Below are positions 1 through 16,947 of a stretch of 64,000 bases of DNA, in pieces. Source of the stretch: Bigelowiella natans CCMP2755 (Eukaryota; Cercozoa; Chlorarachniophyceae). The stretch covers positions 16,001-80,000 of the forward strand of contig ADNK01002459.1 of assembly GCA_000320545.1 (NCBI GenBank). Direction: 5' to 3'. The position numbers and the translations under genes were made by a program. Each line of letters starts with the position of its first letter. The stretch's first letter is position 1. The notes under the pieces were generated by a model. It saw only the letters and a program-made list of their open reading frames with translations, was not told the DNA's origin and searched no databases.

Positions 1-115
1 GAGCACAGTCGCCGTTAAGGGCTGCAGTAGCACTAACACCAATCACTGCAAGAAGAAGCAGCAGCAGCATTCATGGGGAACTTTGCTTGAGGCCTTCAGG
101 GTAAACAATGTGAGG

Positions 116-1415
116 ATGATGACAACAGCAAAGGAGGGCGCTGCAACCCTAAGTCATACCGCAGCAGCGCCGAGCTTCGATCATAAACGTGAAGGAGAAG
201 CGAAGTCAAAAGCAGATGCAAGCATCGACTCTGAGACGTGGATCGCGAAGCCTTCCGAGACCCGCTTCACAGCCTCCGGTGTGGAGATCTGCCTCGCACA
301 CAACTATGCTCTGAACGGGTGCGCCGAGTCTAGAATGGGACGACCGTGCTTGAAAGGGCGACAAGGCCGTTGTCCATTGGACCATGATCACTGCCATCGG
401 TGTGGAAAGAAGGGCCATAGCGCAAAACGCTGTATTATGGCAAGAGCAACGACGACAGCGGATGTGATGACAGTAGTAGCAGCAGCAGCAGCAGCAGCAG
501 CAGCAGGCTCCAAGGAAGTTAGAGGAAGAACACAGAACGAGATTCAGCATTCCAGTCACGACGAGGACAGGGAGGAAGAATATGATAAAAAGCAAAGAGG
601 GGGGGGGGATATCAAGCTAGATCAGCAAGGCCGAGCCTCCTCCTCCTCTTCCTCCTACTATATATACGCAGTAGGAGGGAGAGTGAGAGGCAGAACTATT
701 GGCACGGTTGAACGTTTCTCCGTTAGCAAAGGTATATGGGAGACCTGTGCACGAATCGCAGAGCCTCGTGGCAGTTTGGCCATGGCGGCCGTCGGAACGC
801 AAGTATTTGCCATTGGTGGTAGCGGCATCGCAAGCAATCTAGATTCCTGTGAATGCCTCGAAACATCCCTCAGCGACGACCTAAAGACTCCATGGCAAAA
901 ATGCCCTACGATTGGCACGGCGCGTCACGCTCTCGCAGCGACTGAAAGCGGAGGGAAAATATGGGTCGTTGGCGGCTGGAAGTATGGTGATCAATCGAGC
1001 GGTGAGACTGAATGTCTTGATCTCAGGAAACACTTTGAGACGAATGCCAGCAACACCAACAGCGAGGGGGGCGCGGGACGATACTTCTGGCGGCCGTGCT
1101 CCTCCCTGAACGTCGCGAGGAAATTGCATGGGTTGACGAGTCTTGGCGGGAAGCTTTATGTGTTTGGCGGCATGGCGGCCAATTCGTTCAAACCACTAAG
1201 CAGCGCTGAATGCTACGACCCTCAGTCGGACAAATGGGGCCCCATACGAGATATGGTATGATACATATAGTTGGCTACTACCGTGCTTGTAGTGGTTTTG
1301 GTGGGTGATGATGATAAGGTGATAAGGCTCATAGTGGTGGCCAATATGTTTATCCTACTGCTGATGAGTCATGATAAGAAAATATACTTTGTTTTCTCTT
1401 TCATTTCATGTATAT

Positions 1416-1498
<83 letters not shown>

Positions 1499-1969
1499 AG
1501 CACGCATACGTACAATTTACGAAATTGATTATACATGATGCAGCCCTCGGGAGCTCGCTGTTGCGCTACGCGTGTGGGAGGTGCGATCTACATCATCCTC
1601 TTTGGCGAAGCTCCGGAGTTCGGGGTGCTCCGCTACGACGTCAAAGCCGACCGATACGAAAAGCTAGCACGCCTTCCCATCGAGAAGTGGTTTGGGTTCT
1701 CCTGTGCCGTGGTTGGTGACCGGTATGTGCATGTACTAGGAGGAAAGAGCAATGGCAAATGGATAGGATGCCATTACTGCTATGATACTCAGGAGGACAG
1801 CTGGCAAGAGCTGCCCGGAATGCTTGCTCACCGTCGTAGGCTAGGCGTAGTTGCTGTGGCTACAGTAGTCACCTCTGTTTCTCCCCCTCCTCCTCCTCCT
1901 CCACCTCCTGTCTCTAGAGACGTGGTTGCAGCTGTCCAAAACAAGGGGGGGGGGACTGGAAAGAAATGA
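116..1969 (+). CDS. Kelch-repeat protein with N-terminal zinc knuckle
   Basis: Two exons, 116-1255 and 1544-1969, join in phase 0 (donor GTATGA, acceptor ATGCAG) and give about 527 residues. The frame is open back to base 2, so the true start may lie outside the window; 116 is only the first in-frame ATG. The N-terminal third has Cys/His clusters ending in a CCHC knuckle, CHRCGKKGHSAKRC. A low-complexity Ala run and acidic stretch follow. The rest holds about five kelch blades with typical GG pairs (YAVGG, FAIGG, WVVGG, YVFGG, HVLGG), expected to fold as a beta-propeller for protein binding. The intron falls inside a blade, and the join restores it. The C-terminus has a Pro run and a Gly-Lys tail. 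A role as an adaptor that also binds nucleic acid is inference. Confidence 0.8.
1418..1498. repeat. (CT)n-(CA)n compound microsatellite in an intron
   Basis: An uninterrupted CT run is followed directly by a CA run. It lies inside the single intron of the kelch gene, about 45 bases before the 3' splice site. Confidence 0.95.
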
Positions 1970-2291
1970 ATGAATATTTGATGATTTGCTTTGCGTGACT
2001 GATCTCTACATTTTAAGTAAAACGTATATATTGTCTTGCTATCAGCCTATGGCTTTCTGTTATATCGTTTATATTGCTCATAATATGGTCAATAAGCACG
2101 CTATGTGCATAGCATTACAACGTCGTATAAATTATATGCTGTAAATATATTAATATACATATACATATAAATATATATTTATGTTTGTGTGTGTGCTGAT
2201 ATATTTATGAGACGGATGTAATGAATTTAAAATGTTCAATTATCATCCTAATGTAGCTGTGCAAAGCTGTGTATATGGCTATAAACATATA

Positions 2292-2332
<41 letters not shown>

Positions 2333-2796
2333 CCATATATATATATGATATGATATATTATAATATATAATCCCGCCATGCCATCTAGCCATTCTAGACA
2401 AATGTATCTCTGTGGCATATGTGCGTGCGCGTGTGTGTGTGTACGCGTGCGCGCACGCGCTGCTAGTCAATGTTATGCAAAATAGCAAGTAGGGCTTAGC
2501 GAGTATCTTGTTCGTCGGCAATGCTTTTGAGCCAGATGAAACTAGTAAGTGGCTGCGTATCAGAGCCGGTGCACATTCTTCACACACGTACACACACAAA
2601 CATGCGCGCACATGTAAATTTCCACAATGCTTGATGTATAGTATCTACGTTAGTAATGCGCACAAGCAAGTTTGCCACATTTTAAATTTAATGTAGATCA
2701 TTTGCAATACCGGCACTGTTCTATTCTCCTTGAACAGTACACTATACGCTGCTTATGCTAGAAGAGAAAAGCATTCTGTGTGTCCCTTAAGCTAGT
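1970..2796. other. Tail-to-tail spacer without a recognised gene
   Basis: This lies between the 3' ends of the kelch gene (+) and the Cys-rich gene (-). It contains a long (TA)n tract near 2297-2330, a GT/GCGC-rich stretch near 2420-2460 and many palindromic words. The ORFs here are short and have no recognisable protein character. Confidence 0.7.
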
Positions 2797-4475
2797 TTAT
2801 TCACTGACAACAGCCCCTGCTGAGATCCCAGCGATAAGGCCTGCAGCAGTTGTCGCTAGGATAACACAATACAGATGCTCAGAATGCGTCGTCAGTGAGA
2901 TAGCTACGTGGTTTATGCTGCGGATTGAGCCAAAATTATGCAAACGATTCTGAGAATTCATAATAACGCAATTTGCGACAGGTGTAGCCAAAATACGATT
3001 GACACCAATTTGGCGGTGAAATCGACGCTTATGACGTTAGTCAATGGTCGGACAAAAATTGTCTTTAGTTTCAGTGCTCTGACAGAAAAAAACGTTTTGG
3101 GAAAAACTGTGCACCAAACAATTGTAGGGAAATTGTTTCGGGTTTCTCCTCTTTTCCTTTCCGTAGCATGCGTGCAATGAGAATGAGGTGCTACTTTTGT
3201 TTTCCTAGCTAGCAATACCACCTGCAGCCCCTGAGGAGCTCCGTGGAGATGACAGAGCCAAGCAGGTAATCCCAAATCCAAAGGTACCTAGTGCCTGCTG
3301 CCAAGCTTTAGAATAAGAGAGGGAGGAGGAGGAGGAGGAGGAGGAGGAGGAGGAGGATGGAGAAGAACGCTTTTCGCTTTTCTTCATGCCTCCAGCTGAT
3401 ACCATGCCAAGAGTACCGGCGCGGATCGCTGCCAAACCAACAATAACTCCGATTGGTCCTCCTTTCGCCAAGAAACAGGATCAGTCAGATTCTCGCAACA
3501 ACATTCACATAGTGCATGGATGGATGTGCCTGCATGTGATTGAGTGAAGAAGTGAGTGAATGTGAGTATTTATTTGTGAGTGAATATTTGTATGAAATAT
3601 GCGTCCCTTCTTCCATGTAACAACAACAATAACAACACCAACAACAACCTGGCCCCCATGGAATCTTACAGCATTCTCCTGCACAAATGTAGTCTCCCTG
3701 AGAAAAGGAAACACGCAATCAAACATTGCTTGAAATAAGACAGAAACACGTTCAAGACCCATGTGCCCCTCCGATTTGCAAAGCGCGCACACGTATCGTT
3801 CGTATGAGCAGGAGCCGTCGTGGCAAGCTTCCCCCCTTCCGCAGCGCCGGCATAGCCAGTCCTGGTAAGCAACCAAAGTACCAAATTCTTGTCGCCAAGT
3901 AGACGTGAATGTTAGATCACAAGGAGGTTGAATACCGAGTCAACGCAGCAAAAGGCACCATGGTAGCGGTAGCGAACCCTTGGCTGATAATTTTCCTTCT
4001 TCATTTGAAACGAGAGGCATTAGCACACTTTGACCAAACACCAATCACCAAAATAATAATGGGAACTGACCTTCGCAATAAGGGCGTTGTGATTCTTTTT
4101 GCTTGGTATGTCGCAATCTTGTCCCCATTTTCTGTTTGAATAGATTAAATATTACAAAATCTAAACGGTTGTGGCTGCGGTAAATGTTGAACATCCACAT
4201 CATCTGCTCATTTAAAAAATCACTCTACCTTTACATTCATCCCGTCTAGCAACCATTACTTGCACACCATGCATTTGACGAGTCCTTCGACTCAAGGGCA
4301 GCAGCAGCAGCAGCTTCGGAGCTTTGACTTCACTCCCCATTGATGGGAGACTACTGCTCAGGTGCCTCGATGGGAGATTGCTGTGCATCTGATGGCTGAA
4401 AGGATTATACAGGGAGGAATAGCCAAGAACTAAAACTACAGCAAGCAAGATTGCTCCTGCCAGAGGGGCCGCCAT
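2797..4475 (-). CDS. Cys-rich small membrane protein, family not recognised
   Basis: Five exons read on the minus strand as 4475-4260, 3861-3759, 3678-3649, 3461-3222 and 2855-2797. The phases match at every join (0,1,1,1) and give 215 residues ending in TAA. The protein starts with MAAPLAGAILLAVVLVLGY, a signal anchor or signal peptide. A compact Cys/His block then follows (WLCRRCGRGEACHDGSC, then YVCALCKSEGH and ECCK), probably binding zinc or forming disulfides. After it come a glycine-rich hydrophobic segment (IGVIVGLAAIRAG), a Ser run encoded by a GGA/TCC repeat, a second hydrophobic segment and the tail GLIAGISAGAVVSE. I do not know this family. The 30-base third exon has a weak donor (GTTGTT), so that junction is the least certain. 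Confidence 0.6.
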
Positions 4476-5193
4476 CTCAACTGTTTGCGTTTGCACTCCA
4501 CCGCTACCACCACCCTCTCCTGCCCTGCTCGGCGATCAGTGGTTTCGTACTGGTCAGATCCATCATTCGTTGCTCATCATCGTCATCAGAAACTATGTTG
4601 TCGTCTGGATAACAATGCTATGGAATTTCACCCTGCGACATCACCACAAAGGTTAAAAATCTAGAAAATAATAGAAGACATTCCGAAATACGGAATCCTC
4701 ATAGCGTTTCAAGACTACGACAACAATGATATGGGAATAATACTAAGAAACGGGTATCGCCAACTGTTACTTGGAGAAGCAGTGACTTCCGTCTGCGAAG
4801 TCAGCTGGACCCTAGTTGTTAGTAGCTTCATAAAGAAGAGGTGGGGCGGGTGGTGGTGTTGGCTCCACTGAAGGATGCCTTTGTGTCATATCTGAGCACC
4901 GGCTTTTAAGTACTTGTAGGAGGGCGCAAATAAGTATCTGTTACTTTTATGACAGATCCTTAACAGAAATACATGTTGCAGACAATGCGTGCTCGAGAGA
5001 GTTTGAAGACGCATGCTAAGGGAATGAAGATGAAATCGGCGGCATTAGAGGCACACATGGAGGCAAGATCCACTGACTAGCACTAATATCCGTGACCCCC
5101 TACTACTTCTAGTTACGTTCTCTTCATCCCCTGATTCTGTTCCTCGCTTTATCATCCTCATTCATCGATGAAAAATACTCTATGTATGATTAG
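4476..5193. promoter_or_regulatory. Head-to-head region of the Cys-rich and PIH1 genes
   Basis: The region between two divergent genes presumably holds both promoters. It may also hold the unlocated first exon of the PIH1 gene: an ATG-started stretch near 4985 reads as a short basic peptide, but no donor could be matched. No core promoter motif was identified. Confidence 0.4.
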
Positions 5194-6347
5194 GTTCTGG
5201 AGAAGCTTCAAGGCCCCGAAGATTTTTTCAAGTTTCTTCAATCCACAGGTATCTCCAATGAGGGGAAAAAACAAGAGCCACATATTGATCATCCCGGCCA
5301 TAGACACCTCTACTTCCTCCAACTACTAAGTTATTTCTGTTCAACTGAAGGCCTTAGCCATGATGAAATCCAACGCTCCATGTCAGATCCAGGGCAGGTG
5401 ATGCTTTGTTGTATATCACCCTTCATAGTATCTTGACTACAGAGAAGTAAAAGTAATTTTTTCTAGGCTGAAAAGTTGTTAGAAAGATCGATCTCACAAC
5501 GGTTGCAACTCAGCAAGCACAATGACCCCGAACTTGACGAGTAGCAGCTTTCAACCCATATATTATTTGTCCGTTCGAAATTAATTTTGATATTGTGGAT
5601 TAGGACCCTTAAGAAAATAAACAGACTCCATGATGTGGTTGTTAAAAATAAGCCGGTAGTATATATTGCAGCCATATAAACTTCCCGCGCTATTGCCAAT
5701 GAACCATTTTTTTCTCTTTTTAGTTATCGAAAAGCGAGAAGGATGAATTGGAGGCAAAGAAAAAGAAAAAGGATGAGAAAATCTTAATGGCAAAAAAGCG
5801 TGAGAAAATATTTATTACTCGGGATTTCCTTGTCTCATCGATTCACCCAATCCTGTAGAGCCGGAGATGAAGCAACCTACCTATCGTCTAAAAATAGGCA
5901 CAGAAAGACTTCTCATGATGGTAGCAATGGGGTTTACTGAGCATTAAGAGCTATTGATCAAACAGCCTGTTGATTCTTTAGGTGCAGTGTGATCTTCCCA
6001 AAGGACTCAAAGGGGTGGACCTTGATCTCTCAGAGGACAACTTAATACTTGCAATGCCGGGTACTACTACCAAATTTGTCATGACATCGTTTTGGATCTG
6101 TGAAATGATTCTGAATGAAATTTTCACATTATAGGACATCTGAACTTAAATGTTGATCTACCTAAAGCGGTCGACCCAGAGAGGTTCTCTCCCTCTTCTA
6201 CTCATCTAGACATTGCTCGTCACTTCTAATGCATGTACATGGATTACTCCTATGTGAATTTACTATTTCAGGGCTCAAGCAAAATTTTCCAAGAAATCAA
6301 AAGAACTGCGTATAAGCATGCCCTTAGTTCTCGAGGATGAGAAATAG
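5194..6347 (+). CDS. PIH1 (CS-like domain) protein, 5' end not located
   Basis: Eight short exons join in consistent phase: 5194-5248, 5331-5398, 5467-5540, 5735-5799, 5859-5920, 5982-6060, 6135-6183 and 6272-6347. They give 175 residues and a TAG stop. The middle is a Lys/Glu-rich helix (DELEAKKKKKDEKILMAKK). The C-terminal half is the CS-like domain of PIH1 proteins, with VDLDLSEDNLIL, LPKAVDPE and AKFSKKSKELRISMPL. PIH1 proteins are HSP90 co-chaperone subunits, acting in R2TP complexes or in cytoplasmic preassembly of axonemal dyneins. The acceptor of the fourth exon could instead lie 11 bases upstream. The N-terminal PIH1 half was not found, so this is a partial model. Its family suits the CCDC180 gene elsewhere in the window. 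Confidence 0.65.
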
Positions 6348-7249
6348 TACAGTTATTCAACTTCGATTGTCATTATTTTGCACGCGTCACGTACGAAGTC
6401 ATGTTATCATGCAATAATGAAACTGCACGTACGATTTTTTTGCATACTTATAGAATGCGTCCTTGCGCTGGGCATGTATTGAGGTCTTGCGAGTCACCAT
6501 TACTTGGCACATCTAGCTAGTCATATGGTACGCGTAAATTGTGTCGTGTACGTACTGGCCAGTACTATTTGTAGTGTGTGACGCGCGTAGCCCCTCAATG
6601 GGTTGCATTGGCACCGCCACGATGCGTCATCGTGCACAGGCACAGACACACAGACATCTAGGGTGTGCATGGCTAAATGGCGCCTCCACGTGATGAGTCG
6701 GTTTTATGTTATTACGATATGCTGAATTTTGTGCTTGATACCTTATGTTTTTGCCAATGCTAACAGCATGGAACAACGCTGCATGATGCAGTACATGTTT
6801 CCATGAATTTAGTGTCATCAGCATCATATGGACCGCAGATCGCATGTATTAATCGGCGAGGCGTGCTTCGCATGTTATTTCAAAGGTAGCAACACATACA
6901 TTAAAAAGATTTAATCACTTCATTACATCCGTTTCACACATACAGCTTTACTTTACGCCGAGTCTCCCTCATCCTCATATAACCCCTCCCCGAAATTCGT
7001 TTGTGGCTTCATGCTGCCTAGTGCTGGTTGATGTTGTGGGGTCTGTCGCCACGATACTTGCTTCTTCAACGCGTTACGCTGATGAATAAGAAACACGCTT
7101 ACAATAGGCGTCTCCAACAGTATTTTCGTATCAAAAATATCTTATAATCTTCTGAGATATGCGACTGCGACTGCTACAGTGCTAAGGATAGCATGTTTCC
7201 TCCTCTGAATCTCGCAGCATATAAATATATATATTATGTATATTTCATT

Positions 7250-7280
<31 letters not shown>

Positions 7281-7299
7281 ACATTGGGTAGCACGACTA
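6348..7299. other. Tail-to-tail spacer rich in palindromic tetramers
   Basis: No gene was recognised. The stretch 6380-6650 is dense in GTAC, GCATG, CTAG and CGCG words (for example CACGCGTCACGTACG). A run of ATC triplets sits near 7249-7281. Confidence 0.7.
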
Positions 7300-7869
7300 C
7301 TACTGTGCTACCTCACGGTGGTGCCTGTACTTGATGTCCTGAGAAAAACCTATTGCTCCTGCTCCTCCAACCACTGCTGAAGCTCTCGTTCCCGCATGGC
7401 TGTTAAATCCCTGTGAAGCTGATAAAGGACAAACACACGTACGCACACACACACGTACGCACACACACACACAAAACTTCGGTTTGTTGTACACCCGCAT
7501 TGATGCTTACTGCTGCTACTGCTGCTGTGCTGCTGCTGCACCTTTGATCTCACGAAGAGCAAGGTGTTCCACTGAAGAGTTGTAATCTGAGTTGTTATTA
7601 CGACAATGTTGATATTCATTCAGTGGGAGTAGTAACACCAGCACCCCTTCGCAACCAAAAACAGGGCAGGGCGATAACCGATCTATTTTTTCTATGTCAC
7701 ACAGCTCGCACGGAAGAACGAAGTTAATTAACAAAATCATCACTTACTACTCGATGATTCCATAAGATATAGAGCCCCTGCCCCTTTATCATGGACGCCG
7801 GCGTGCATCATTGATTGACTATACGCAGGTAACCAAATAATTAAATAGGGTAACTACATGCAGAGTATA

Positions 7870-7903
<34 letters not shown>

Positions 7904-8562
7904 GTAAGATCACAATCCAAACACATGTTATTCCAGTACATGTTTTGATACTAATTTTCAACCAACACATCTCTCCTGATGACGTATGGTTGGCAAGAAA
8001 GCGCATACTGCACCTCATCAGCCCTTTGGAAGTTCTATCCTGAAAAGAAGCAGTTCATGATTACGTGCGTGTGTGTTGCATACGTGTGCAGGGGTGAGCA
8101 GCCAAACTCAATGGCTTCATTAATAGAAAAGTTTGAGTCCTGAAAAGTCTCCCGTTATTGACACTCCTACTACTACTGCTACTGCTACTGCTTCTACTAC
8201 GACATTAGCAGTGATTTAAAAGAAAGTATGAATCACAATGCAGTTGTCTCTCATCGACTGCTGTCTGCTTGCTCTAGGGAGTAAATGAAAAAGTTGGTGC
8301 TGTATTGGGTAAGTAAGAAAGAGAATACCGATTCTTACCAGTTTGACACTTGAATGCATATGCAGGGATGAGTCTATGCTGTCCCTTGTACTATCACGCT
8401 GCGAGAAAGATAATCATTGTCTTCTTTTAAGTATCACCCAAGAGTAAAAATAAGCTTCTTCTTCATAGAATATATGCCAGTGACGCCACTTTTGGCATTA
8501 TGAAGCTTTGAAACCCTCTCCTCCTCGAAACCTCTTTAAGCACGCACACACACACGCACACA

Positions 8563-8607
<45 letters not shown>

Positions 8608-9065
8608 CACAGGAAGATACTAAGTTGGACTAGACCTGTCCGATGTATCTGAGCACGAAGCAGAAGAAGAGAATCAATGTAGGAAGTCCTATGCCTATTT
8701 GAAAACAACAGCGGATTAAAAGCAACATAGAACATCAAGAAGAGAACTACTCAAGAGCAGGAGCAGCTTGGTAAGGACGAAGATCTGCATTACGTATCCT
8801 CCTCCTCTTCCTCCTCCTCCCCTTCTCTTCGTTCTTATGTATTTAAGTCCCATTTGAAAAAGACGGCAGAGGACAAGGTTTTAGCAATTCTAGGAGGAAG
8901 AAAACCAGGAGGGAGACGAGGAAAAAAGGGGGGGGGGGAGGGGGGAGACCTAAAAGGATGTAGGCGAAGATTCTAGATTGCTCGTCACAGCGCATTTTAT
9001 CCTGACCATGACAACAGAGCCACGTGCAATGATTTGTGTGTGTCAGTGTGTGTGTCAGGTATGTG

Positions 9066-9104
<39 letters not shown>

Positions 9105-9287
9105 AAGAGTAATCATCGAGTCTCACTTCTGCCGTCGAGCAGTACTGGTTAATTGTTGCCAGATTCAAAATGCCTAGTAGAAGTAGTGGTAGTAGTAGTA
9201 GTAGCAGCAGTAGTAGAAGTAGTAATAATAGCAGTAATAGTAGTGAGTAATGGGAAGGGGAAGATACCAAACTGCGAAAGCTATGAA

Positions 9288-9336
<49 letters not shown>

Positions 9337-9754
9337 TGGGTTCAAGAGTAGAGGCTGATTACCTATGCATATTGTGAAGATCAAGTAGAGGACCAGCAAT
9401 ACTCGGAACTAAGGAAAACAACTTGTAAGAAGACGTCAACCTTCAACGCGGAGAAGCAAGCCAGTGGCAAGATATGAAGGGAGACTAGCTGGGGCAGTAG
9501 CTAATAATATATGCCTTTCAGTAAATACTATTATCGCTTCTTCTATGCTTAAACAATTAATGCCAAAACAGCAGCATAGGACTATTTAGTAAAATCATAT
9601 GAGTTCGAAGGAGACCCCCCCCCCCCCCCCACAACTCCCGACGTACTACCCTTTTAACGACATCCAGCTTCCTCGTTGTGAACCCGCTGATGCCCTCCAC
9701 CGCAAAAATAATTCCTGGAGAAAAAGAACACTAATATTAATACAACATATTATA

Positions 9755-9835
<81 letters not shown>

Positions 9836-10437
9836 TAAGGTTGTGTGGAAAACAAATGGCCACCTAATACTCCTTGCAGAACCGAGAGGAGCCCTCTCCC
9901 TGTACATATAAGAACTTACGCAAGCTCTTTGTCGTTCTCTTTCATTCACAAACGAAAGCACATGAAATGTATACATATATGCATATATGTACATATAAAT
10001 AAATAAATAAATATGTGTGTGTGTGCGTGTGTGTGTGTGTGTGTGTGTGATAAATTTAAAATAGTTCCACTTTCTACCTGTGAGGGTGATTAGACCACTA
10101 CTAACCATCATCACGACACATGCTATCTGGAACCAAGCCCCTTTCTGGCTCCTGGCAAAGATACCTAGTAAATCTCTTTTGCAAGAAGTCTGCTTCATTG
10201 TGTACAAAGGAAAGGGGGAGGGGCAAGCTAAAGAGACAGAAGTGATACGTTGATCTCGGGCAGCAGGAAATCCACTGCAGAAACCTGAAAAGTTGTAAAT
10301 ATAAGTCATATTTCCCCCCATAAATTTATCAAGTAGCATTTGAACGCATCAGTAAATAGTCAAACAGTAGCCCATACCCAGTGTCCTCGCAGCGTCCACA
10401 GCAATCCTCAAAGTAACTTCTACGAAATTGTTCACAC
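7300..10437 (-). CDS. Four-TM membrane protein with CPxxxC/HC tail, family unknown
   Basis: Phase-consistent minus-strand exons are 10437-10378, 10284-10078, 9899-9864, 9714-9650, 9408-9363, 9173-9127, 8784-8751 and 8694-8636. Further exons follow near 8530, 8400, 8135 and 8040. The last ones cover about 7770-7555 and end near 7300. Four strongly hydrophobic segments occur in order: GAWFQIACVVMMVSSGLI, LLSVLQGVLGIIFAVEGI, FRVLLVLYLIFTICIG and IGLPTLILFFCFVLRYIGQ. A cytosolic-looking tail follows, with SPCPVFGCEG and YQHC, a possible zinc site. The first located exon, FVEVTLRIAVDAARTLGG, is not an obvious start, so the N-terminus is missing. The stop could be 7300 or 7350 depending on the last frame. 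Introns carry GA, GT, TA and ACT microsatellites. Tetraspanin- or MARVEL-like topology is possible, but no signature was seen. Confidence 0.5.
8566..8604. repeat. (GA)n microsatellite
   Basis: A pure GA run flanked by CA repeats, in an intron of the four-TM gene. Similar GA runs occur at 9069-9100 and 9293-9333. Confidence 0.95.
9757..9833. repeat. (TA)n-(TG)n compound microsatellite
   Basis: An uninterrupted TA run passes directly into a TG run inside an intron of the four-TM gene. A second TG run follows at about 10013-10049. Confidence 0.95.
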
Positions 10438-11288
10438 CTGAAGACAGAAAATAATAAGTACGCTGCGAATCGTATTTATGGAATCAATTGAAATGCATGA
10501 TGGATGCACGAAAGGCGGTATGAGCTAGAAATTATAGGTGCTTAATCTAGGTGGTAGACCCTATGAAGAGATAATCACAGCGATCGCATGCGCAGCATCC
10601 TTTCTCCCTTGGCTCTTCCTCGTTCTGCTCTATATATAGCACTTTCTGGCTTTGCATGGAAGAAGGAGAAAGGCAACAAGTCGTGCCAGCGACGATGGAG
10701 GGGCCGGTTGCAACTACTAATTAGGGACTGTTCTCCAGGAAGTGATCGGATCGGGATCAAAGATCGATGGGTTCCGATGAGCGACGACTCAGTTCCTCTT
10801 ACGACAAGGAAGGAAGATGAATTGTTTTCAAAATTCCCATCGTTTTAGAAATATTAATGGTCATCGTCGACTCGACGATGGCGGGAAGCGGTTCCACCTG
10901 CTGCAGCCAAGCAGCAAACAATACAAGGATTATAATGTATATTTTGCTTGCGACAGTTCATTCAAATTGTCACAAATACAAATTTGCCTTCCTCATTGAA
11001 ATAAAATATCGGAGGTGGCCCAAAATCATAACACATTGGCGGGTCGAAATCTAAGACTCTGATTTCATCCAAAATTTGAGCAATCTTTTGACGGCTACGA
11101 ATTATAGATGGAATTGAGAATACGACAATACAGAATTCGTACTTTTGTTGTTGTTACCCAGATAATTGACTCCAGGTTTAAAACGTTGTACAAATCTCTA
11201 ATCTGATACAGGAGCAGTGGGAGGGACACGCTCGCAGGGAGCACGAGAAGGTTCCGTAGCACGAAAAGGGTTCCACTCCGCCGCGACG
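10438..11288. promoter_or_regulatory. Head-to-head region of the four-TM gene and SMC3
   Basis: Presumed promoters of both genes, plus the missing first exon of the four-TM gene. Short ORFs on both strands (10575-10848) overlap each other and have no recognisable protein character. No core elements were identified. Confidence 0.4.
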
Positions 11289-15942
<4,654 letters not shown>

Positions 15943-16947
15943 AAATAAAGGATAGTCAAGTCTCATTTCATATCTATGTTCGCTCTCGCTGTAAAGTATA
16001 AAACACCATGGTGCAGTTGCGTAAGACTAACTGATCATCATTGCTAGTAGTTTTCCTTCATTAGATATTCAAGCATGCATAGAACATTACAATGTATTTC
16101 TAGATTTATTTCGATCACTGGGGCATTGTTCTAAAGCGTACGTAACATTTGAAACATGCCACAACATACAAGCCAGATGCATTTCGCTGGTAGGCAAGCC
16201 ATGCACAGGGGAGCCTACATTGGCTTTATCTGCTGCGGTGCTGCGCCAATATAGCTCCGATCTTGAACTCCTACCTGCTAGCCTGTTCATAACACTTACC
16301 CGGAATCGTGTGCAACGTACATGTCTGATGTGCTGTAGACCACTAAAGCTGTTAGTTGCTGCCCGGCGGTGTCCACTGCAGTGCATGTAGCACGATACTA
16401 AACGAGCTAGCGAGAGTGCATTAGCAATAAAACAAGCTTTGAAGCGAGCCTCAGCCTTCGATCATCAACTGCTTCTTCACAAGACGCGAGCACGCGCCAT
16501 CATACTTTTACCTCGTAAGCAAAGATCCGCAATATTAGCATGCTAGCATGGCGAGCCAGCGCATACAAAAACGCGACAATCACATGCTCTAACCGTGCAG
16601 GTACAAAAGAAGTGACGCGAAATTGTTGTCATTGCATGATTGCATGCAAGCTTGCAGTTTTATTTGATTTTTTGCTTCTTCACTTATGTGCTGTACAATA
16701 GACACAACGGCTATGCTTTGTATAGGGTAACTCTGTGTCTATAGCTACAGTGTATCAATGGGACTCGATGCTGCTGTGGAGCGATGGCTATAACCATGAA
16801 GTTGTGTTCTGCATGTGGCTCGTGTGGATGCAGCTTCTTGAACTTCGATTATTGCTAGAAATAAAGACCTGGATGATCAACCTCCAGCCGCTTTCCCGAT
16901 GGAAGCGTGCGTATAAAATCGTTAGCTCCAGTAGCCCCAATCGAAAC
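15943..16947. other. Tail-to-tail spacer rich in palindromic tetramers
   Basis: This lies between the 3' ends of SMC3 and DDRGK1. GCATG, GTACG, CTAGC and AAGCTT words are dense (for example GCATGCAAGCTTGCAG near 16642). No gene was recognised; the ORFs are short and overlapping. Confidence 0.7.

Noticed and set aside
7249..7281. Regular short ATC repeats resembling an array
   Set aside because: This is a simple trinucleotide run without spacers; no CRISPR-type repeat-spacer structure occurs anywhere in the window.
9737..10339. 200-codon minus-strand ORF taken as one gene
   Set aside because: Only its first part is exonic (four-TM gene exons); the remainder is translated GT/TA microsatellite with His-Thr and Tyr-Ile runs.
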